Assembly (NCBI GenBank): GCA_050485905.1
Contig: JBJHCH010000121.1
Span: forward strand, 1-11,171
Source: JAWLCA01 sp050485905
GTDB taxonomy: Bacteria > Pseudomonadota > Alphaproteobacteria > Rhodobacterales > Rhodobacteraceae
DNA length: 11,171 nt
Reading direction: 5' to 3'
The notes below the pieces were generated by a model that saw nothing but the letters and a program-made list of their open reading frames with translations, was not told where the DNA came from and made no database searches. Below, piece after piece: positions 7,531 through 11,171 of this stretch. The number at the start of each line of letters is the position of its first letter. The first letter of the stretch is position 1. Both the position numbers and the translations under genes were made by a program.

Positions 7531-8086
7531 AAGCAGGATCAACGAGCCAGGTCCGAAGAAGTCGGCCGAGGCCGACGCACCCCAGACAAGTGAGAGTTCC
7601 ATGAGCAGACCTGCGACGGATTTCGCATCCTCTTCCAGTTCCAAGGCAAAGCCGCCCGCATCGACTCTGTCGTCGGACATGACGGTCACCGGCAACCTGA
7701 AGACCTCCGGAGACATCCAGGTCGAGGGCACGGTCGAGGGCGACATCCGCGCCCATCTGCTCACGGTGGGCGAGAGCGCGACCATCCGCGGCGAGATCGT
7801 TGCCGACGATGTGGTAATCAACGGCCGGGTAATCGGTCGCGTGCGTGGCCTCAAGGTGCGCCTGACCGCGACCGCCCGGGTTGAGGGTGACATCATTCAC
7901 AAGACCATCGCGATCGAATCCGGCGCCCATTTCGAAGGCTCGGTCCAGCGTCAGGAAGACCCGCTGAGCAACGGCAGCGCCCGCACCGCCACAGCGCAGC
8001 CGGCAGCCTCAGGCGCCAGCCCGGCCGCATCGTCAGCGATTAGCCAGGCGGTCGCAGCCAAATCGACCGAGACCCAGCGCGGCTGA
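7520..8086 (+). CDS. Bactofilin (polymer-forming cytoskeletal protein)
   Basis: A 188-residue bactofilin. The central beta-helical domain occupies about residues 49-144, with the usual short repeating strands (SGDIQVEGTVEGDI, IRGEIVADDVVINGRVIGRV, ARVEGDIIHKTI). It is flanked by disordered Ser/Ala/Pro-rich tails. Bactofilins polymerise without nucleotide into cytoplasmic, membrane-associated filaments that position wall enzymes. The start at 7520 is preferred over the in-frame ATG at 7601 because the first residues MFSKSR match the short N-terminal membrane-targeting peptide known from Caulobacter BacA (MFSKQA), and GGCGGCGAGA precedes it. The start overlaps the M23 gene by 11 bases, so the two are probably produced together, with the bactofilin recruiting or organising the peptidase. 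The gene is followed by a strong terminator. Confidence 0.93.
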   Translation: MFSKSRINEPGPKKSAEADAPQTSESSMSRPATDFASSSSSKAKPPASTLSSDMTVTGNLKTSGDIQVEGTVEGDIRAHLLTVGESATIRGEIVADDVVINGRVIGRVRGLKVRLTATARVEGDIIHKTIAIESGAHFEGSVQRQEDPLSNGSARTATAQPAASGASPAASSAISQAVAAKSTETQRG

Positions 8087-8106
8087 GCTTCGGCAGCAGA
8101 ACCTTG

Positions 8107-8137
8107 GAAAGCCGCCTGTGGCGGCTTTCTTTATTTT
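8107..8137 (+). terminator. Intrinsic terminator of the M23-bactofilin operon
   Basis: GAAAGCCGCC (8107-8116), loop TGT, and GGCGGCTTTC (8120-8129) form a perfect 10-bp stem, followed by TTTATTTT. It starts 21 bases after the bactofilin stop. The symmetric A/T flanks may give weak activity for hflX transcripts arriving from the other side. Confidence 0.9.
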
Positions 8138-8161
8138 GGCGCCTGTGTTGGTAGCCTGATT

Positions 8162-8218
8162 TTGGGCGCACCCCCAACTTGGCCACGCGTTGCGACAGCA
8201 ACGGCGCCGTGGCGCCGT
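8162..8218. repeat. Cluster of inverted repeats between convergent bactofilin and hflX genes
   Basis: Three structures lie side by side. TTGGG-CGCACC-CCCAA spans 8162-8177. A long hairpin spans 8182-8213: GCCACG pairs with CGTGGC outside, and CGTTGC-GACA-GCAACG inside, with a four-base bulge. ACGGCGCC-GT-GGCGCCGT (8201-8218) is an alternative dyad that competes with the long hairpin's right arm. None has a T tract, so they are not standard terminators. The remainder of the 8138-8297 gap shows no gene I can support. Confidence 0.6.
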
Positions 8219-8297
8219 CGTCCGTATACTGCCCGCTCTGAGAACGGCCTAAGCGGTCTGAGGCGCGATCGTTGCAGGGGCATCTCGAAGCGCGGTG

Positions 8298-9569
8298 TCA
8301 GTCACCTTCCGCGATGTCACGGAATCGCCTCGCCTGGCGCGCCGTCCATCGCACGGAGAGGACAGAGCCGCCCTCTGTCTCCCGCTCTCCCTCGACGATC
8401 CCCTGTTCGTAGAGCCACGCGCGAAGTCGGCCTTCGGCGAAACCAACAGTGAACTGAGCCTCTTCGCGCTCTTCGTCCAGTTCTGCGCCGATTGCAGCAA
8501 GCAGCGAGTCAAACCCTTCACCTGTCAGGGCCGAGACCAGTCGAACGTCTGCCCGGCGGCTGGCCTGCGCCACCAGCGCATCCCGCACGGTCGGTTCAAC
8601 GAGATCAAGCTTGTTCCAGACTTCAATCTGCGGCGTGCTGTCGGACACGCCAAGCTCGGCGAGAATTGTCGCAACGTCGGCTGCCTGCGACTCTGTCTCG
8701 GGATGCGAGATATCGCGGACGTGGACGATAAGATCAGCCTCCAGCACCTCTTCCAGCGTGGCCCGGAAGGCCGCGACCAGTTGCGTCGGCAGGTCGGAGA
8801 TGAAACCCACGGTATCTGACAGAATCACCCTCTTGCCCGAAGGCAGGACGACCCCGCGCATCGTTGGGTCAAGCGTGGCAAAGAGCATGTCCTTCGCCAT
8901 CACCTCTGCCCCGGTCATCCGGTTGAACAGTGTCGATTTTCCTGCGTTCGTGTAGCCGACCAAAGCAACCACGGGAAACGGCACCCGCGCACGGGCCGCG
9001 CGGTGCAGCTCGCGGGTCTTCACGACCTTCGATAACTGCCTCCGCAACCGGGTCACGGCCTCGTCGATGGCGCGACGGTCGGCCTCGATCTGAGTCTCAC
9101 CGGGGCCACCGACAAAACCAAGGCCACCGCGCTGACGCTCCAAGTGCGTCCATGCACGAACGAGGCGAGTGCGCTGATAGGACAACGCGGCCAGTTCGAC
9201 CTGCATCACCCCCTCGCGCGTACGCGCACGGTCGGCAAAGATTTCAAGGATCAGCCCGGTACGATCCAGAACCTTGACCGACCAGTCGCGTTCCAGGTTA
9301 CGCTGCTGCACGGGTGTCACTGGGCCGTCGATAAGCACGAGATCTATCTCATCCGCGTCCAGCCGCGACTTGATCTCTTCGAGTTTTCCGGAACCGAACA
9401 GCTTTCCGGGCTGCACGCGCGGCAGTCGAACGATTTCGGCGCCCGAAATCTCGATCCCCGGCAGAGCGCGCGCCAAGGCGACCGCCTCGGCCAGACGATG
9501 TTCGGGGAGCCGGATCGGGCCGGAACGCGCTGCCGTGCGAATATCGGGATGCAGCACTATGGCGCGCAT
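8298..9569 (-). CDS. hflX: GTPase HflX (ribosome-associated)
   Basis: A 423-residue HflX, the expected length. HflX binds the 50S subunit and splits stalled 70S ribosomes, notably under heat or antibiotic stress in other bacteria. The N-terminal HflX domain (about 1-195) includes the GSGKLEEIK nucleotide-binding-like segment and the hallmark RGGLGFVGGPGETQIE (147-162). The GTPase domain has all G motifs: GYTNAGKST (205-213), DTVGF (252-256), NKLD (319-322) and SALTGEG (346-352). The C-terminal domain ends in RRFRDIAEGD. The gene follows hfq with a 29-base gap from this ATG. The frame stays open upstream to a CTG at 9602 overlapping the hfq stop, so the true start may be slightly earlier. The hfq-hflX order is the classic arrangement. 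No clear terminator follows; the gene converges on the bactofilin operon. Confidence 0.96.
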   Translation of the reverse strand: MRAIVLHPDIRTAARSGPIRLPEHRLAEAVALARALPGIEISGAEIVRLPRVQPGKLFGSGKLEEIKSRLDADEIDLVLIDGPVTPVQQRNLERDWSVKVLDRTGLILEIFADRARTREGVMQVELAALSYQRTRLVRAWTHLERQRGGLGFVGGPGETQIEADRRAIDEAVTRLRRQLSKVVKTRELHRAARARVPFPVVALVGYTNAGKSTLFNRMTGAEVMAKDMLFATLDPTMRGVVLPSGKRVILSDTVGFISDLPTQLVAAFRATLEEVLEADLIVHVRDISHPETESQAADVATILAELGVSDSTPQIEVWNKLDLVEPTVRDALVAQASRRADVRLVSALTGEGFDSLLAAIGAELDEEREEAQFTVGFAEGRLRAWLYEQGIVEGERETEGGSVLSVRWTARQARRFRDIAEGD

Positions 9570-9598
9570 CGCCCGCGCTGCGGTTGGTTCTGACGGGC

Positions 9599-9832
9599 TC
9601 AGTCGTCACCCTCGTAAAGGCTGATGGGCTGGCCGGGCATGATGGTAGAGATCGCATGCTTGTAGACAAGCTGGCTCTGGCCATCGCGGCGCAGCAACAC
9701 GCAGAAGTTGTCGAACCAGGTTATGACACCCTGCAGCTTTACCCCGTTTATGAGGAAAATGGTCACCGGAACCTTGGCTTTCCGGACGTGGTTAAGGAAC
9801 GCATCCTGCAAATTCTGTTTGTCAGAGGCCAT
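9599..9832 (-). CDS. hfq: RNA chaperone Hfq
   Basis: A 77-residue Hfq beginning MASDKQNLQDAFLNHVRK, a typical alphaproteobacterial size with almost no C-terminal tail. The Sm1 motif covers LINGVKLQGVITWFDNFCVL (about 28-47), and Sm2 is YKHAIST (57-63) with the conserved Lys-His pair of the proximal RNA-binding face. The protein forms a hexamer that pairs small RNAs with mRNAs and influences RNA stability. In alphaproteobacteria this affects nitrogen, stress and, in phototrophs, pigment regulation. The frame is open further upstream, but homology and a ribosome binding site (AAAAGGCAAG) place the start at 9832. It precedes hflX on the same strand and follows trkH after 173 bases, so it probably has its own promoter. 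Confidence 0.97.
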   Translation of the reverse strand: MASDKQNLQDAFLNHVRKAKVPVTIFLINGVKLQGVITWFDNFCVLLRRDGQSQLVYKHAISTIMPGQPISLYEGDD

Positions 9833-10005
9833 TGTCTTGCCTTTTGTTTTTCGCTTTGGGTCGAACGTTCCCCAAGTTTCCGCCTGATCGGGCCGCCCCA
9901 AGCCAGAGCACAACCCAAAGACCACCCCTGATGGCCATGACGCGAGTATGGAGCGCCTTCCTGGCAGATTCCAGCCCCCAAAAAGGCCGGTTGCGCAGGT
10001 GTGGC
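9833..10005 (-). promoter_or_regulatory. Upstream region and leader of hfq
   Basis: This 173-base gap between trkH and hfq should hold the hfq promoter, but I see no convincing -35/-10 pair. Reading toward hfq, a leader hairpin can form from CTTGGGG (9877-9871) and CCCAAAG (9860-9854) around the palindrome GAACGTTC (9863-9870), with one mismatch. Just after the trkH stop, CCGGCC and GGCTGG could pair (about 9972-9990), but no T tract follows, so a terminator is not supported. Confidence 0.35.
9840..9851 (-). promoter_or_regulatory. Candidate Hfq-binding (ARN)4 site overlapping the hfq ribosome binding site
   Basis: On the hfq transcript, bases 9851 down to 9840 read AAA-AAC-AAA-AGG, four consecutive A-R-N triplets. 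This is the pattern bound by the distal face of proteobacterial Hfq. The last triplet is part of the AAAAGGCAAG ribosome binding region, 7-19 bases before the ATG, so Hfq binding would block translation of its own mRNA. Hfq autoregulation is known in other proteobacteria; its occurrence here is inferred. Confidence 0.4.
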
Positions 10006-11171
10006 TCAGGAGCGCCACGCGGTTGGCGCGACCAGTGCGATGATCGCGAGTGTCTCCAACCGGCCCAGCACCATCGACAAGGCAGCAATCACCTTTCCGG
10101 CGCTGCTGAGACCAGTCCAGCCCAGAGGCGCATCAAGCGCAACCGCGGGAAGTGGTCCGGTCGTGGACAGGGTGGCGATGGTGTAGACCAGCGCCTGCTC
10201 GAACCCGAGGCCGGCCAATCCAAAGGCGGCCATGATGACGGCAATCGAGACTGCGAACAGCATGAAGAAGATCCAGGCTGCGAACGCGCCCTCCTGCCGC
10301 AACCGCCGCTCGATAACCCCTGCCCCGCCGATCGACGACGGATGGACGAGCCGCTCGATCTCGCGCTGTCCATGCTTCGCCAGGGCGTAGACGCGCAACA
10401 GCTTGACCCCCCCCGCCGTCGTCGCCACGCCGCCGCCGACCAGTGCCAGTGCCAGCAAGATCAGACCCGGCGTACGCACCCCGGACCAGACCCGTGCCTC
10501 GGCCCATTCGCCAGAGACGAATCCGGTGGTGGTAAGAAAAGACAGGACGGTAAAGACGTTGGCCCAAGCCGCACGCAATCCGTCAGCGATGCTGACACCC
10601 TGCGCCGGATCTTCTAGCGCAGCTACGAACTGGCGCAGGAAAAGGATCGACGGAATCGCAATCAGACAGGCTAGCCCGATGCGAAACTCCGGATCCGACC
10701 GCAGGCGTCCGCGCGGCCCGGTCATGGCCGCGGTCGGCCAGACCTGCCGTGACACAGAAAAGACCAGAAACAGAAGGATCAGCGCCTCGCCCGGCAGGCC
10801 GGAAGGTGCCCGCTGTACCCCCTGGACGGGAGAGATGCCGCTCGTTGCCAAGGTGGACATTGCGTGGCAGGCGGCGATCAGGGGCGTATCGCCTGCCGCC
10901 AGCAGTGCGATCCAAAGCACCAGCGTCAGCCCGGCATAGGCTGGAAACAGCACCCGCGCATAGCGCCAGAGCCGCTCCGACGGATCTGGGATGCGCGCAA
11001 CCTGTGCCGTCCCGGGCACGTTCGCACGCCCACCTGACTGGCCTGACACCTCGAAGCCTCCCAGGTTGAGCGGCGCGAGGATCGCCAACCCGGTCAGTAG
11101 AATGAAGAACCCGCCCAGCCAGCCAACCAGCGCCCGCCACAGATGCAGGGACGGGGTCAGCCGCCCCGGCG
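10006..11171 (-). CDS. trkH: Trk-type potassium uptake protein TrkH, C-terminal part (N-terminus beyond right edge)
   Basis: The minus-strand frame is open from base 11169 to a TGA at 10006-10008, giving 387 complete codons. TrkH proteins are about 480-510 residues, so roughly 100 N-terminal residues lie outside the window. TrkH is the membrane channel subunit of the Trk K+ uptake system and works with cytoplasmic TrkA. Many hydrophobic helices are visible. Pore-loop segments read STLATSGIS (about 10832-10858), TTTGFVS (10513-10533) and LSTTGP (10154-10171), with the conserved filter glycines. The C-terminal GRLETLAIIAL matches the family. A charged loop (KHGQREIERLVHPSS) precedes the last helices. 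The apparent start at 11088 is an internal TTG (Leu), because the family-like sequence LHLWRALVGWLGG lies upstream of it. In related genomes trkA/trkH precede hfq downstream of the ntrY/ntrX regulators. Confidence 0.92.
   Translation of the reverse strand, partial: PGRLTPSLHLWRALVGWLGGFFILLTGLAILAPLNLGGFEVSGQSGGRANVPGTAQVARIPDPSERLWRYARVLFPAYAGLTLVLWIALLAAGDTPLIAACHAMSTLATSGISPVQGVQRAPSGLPGEALILLFLVFSVSRQVWPTAAMTGPRGRLRSDPEFRIGLACLIAIPSILFLRQFVAALEDPAQGVSIADGLRAAWANVFTVLSFLTTTGFVSGEWAEARVWSGVRTPGLILLALALVGGGVATTAGGVKLLRVYALAKHGQREIERLVHPSSIGGAGVIERRLRQEGAFAAWIFFMLFAVSIAVIMAAFGLAGLGFEQALVYTIATLSTTGPLPAVALDAPLGWTGLSSAGKVIAALSMVLGRLETLAIIALVAPTAWRS

Noticed and set aside
6907..7896. A 329-codon minus-strand open frame across the M23-bactofilin junction
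   Set aside because: Both opposing genes are clearly real; this frame has no family features.
9972..9990. CCGGCC/GGCTGG pairing as trkH terminator
   Set aside because: Contains a wobble pair, the T run is in the loop, and no U tract follows the stem.
9833..10018. An N-terminally extended Hfq of 139 residues
   Set aside because: The added 62 residues overlap the trkH end and resemble no Hfq; the family start and ribosome binding site fit 9832.
9832..10617. A 261-codon plus-strand open frame over the hfq upstream region and trkH
   Set aside because: It is largely antisense to trkH, is Gln/Arg/Pro-rich, and shows no domain or ribosome binding site.
11086..11088. Start of TrkH at 11088
   Set aside because: It is a TTG coding an internal Leu; recognisable TrkH sequence continues upstream to the window edge.
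1..11171. CRISPR array, insertion sequence, tRNA or phage genes
   Set aside because: No regularly spaced repeats, transposase motifs, terminal inverted repeats or tRNA-like arms were seen.

Overview
The window looks like chromosomal DNA from a GC-rich alphaproteobacterium, most likely a member of the Rhodobacteraceae/Roseobacter group. The evidence is the compact 77-residue Hfq, the trkH-hfq-hflX order, the M23 peptidase-bactofilin pair, and the divergent pair of a YhdP/AsmA-like gene and bcp. No genus can be named from the sequence alone. There is no insertion sequence, tRNA, rRNA or CRISPR array.

Layout. (1) 1-2818, minus strand: the N-terminal ~939 codons of a large YhdP/DUF3971 AsmA-like inner-membrane protein that runs off the left edge. 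(2) 2819-2896: divergent promoter region with a short dyad. (3) 2897-3358, plus: a Bcp/PrxQ thiol peroxidase. (4) 3455-5997, plus: a two-gene unit made of a 77-aa Ala/Pro-rich lipoprotein and a 769-aa exported caspase-like (C14) protein with Sel1-type repeats and a C-terminal peptidoglycan-binding-like motif. The two genes overlap by one base (TGATG). (5) 6190-8086, plus: a membrane-anchored coiled-coil M23 (LytM) endopeptidase overlapping a bactofilin gene by 11 bases, closed by a strong intrinsic terminator at 8107-8137. (6) 8138-8297: a convergent intergenic stretch with an unusual cluster of inverted repeats. (7) 8298-11171, minus: hflX, hfq and the C-terminal part of trkH, which runs off the right edge. 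In many alphaproteobacteria this block continues upstream into trkA and ntrX/ntrY.

How the genes fit together. The plus-strand block 3455-8086 reads as a cell-envelope neighbourhood: a lipoprotein, a periplasmic caspase fold with a wall-binding-like tail, a peptidoglycan hydrolase, and the bactofilin scaffold expected to position it. The minus-strand block combines an RNA chaperone (Hfq), a ribosome-associated GTPase (HflX) and a K+ transporter subunit (TrkH). The least ordinary part is the lipoprotein/caspase pair. A G7 run immediately before the lipoprotein stop forms an X_XXY_YYZ heptamer (3679-3685), and a -1 slip there would place the ribosome in the caspase frame.
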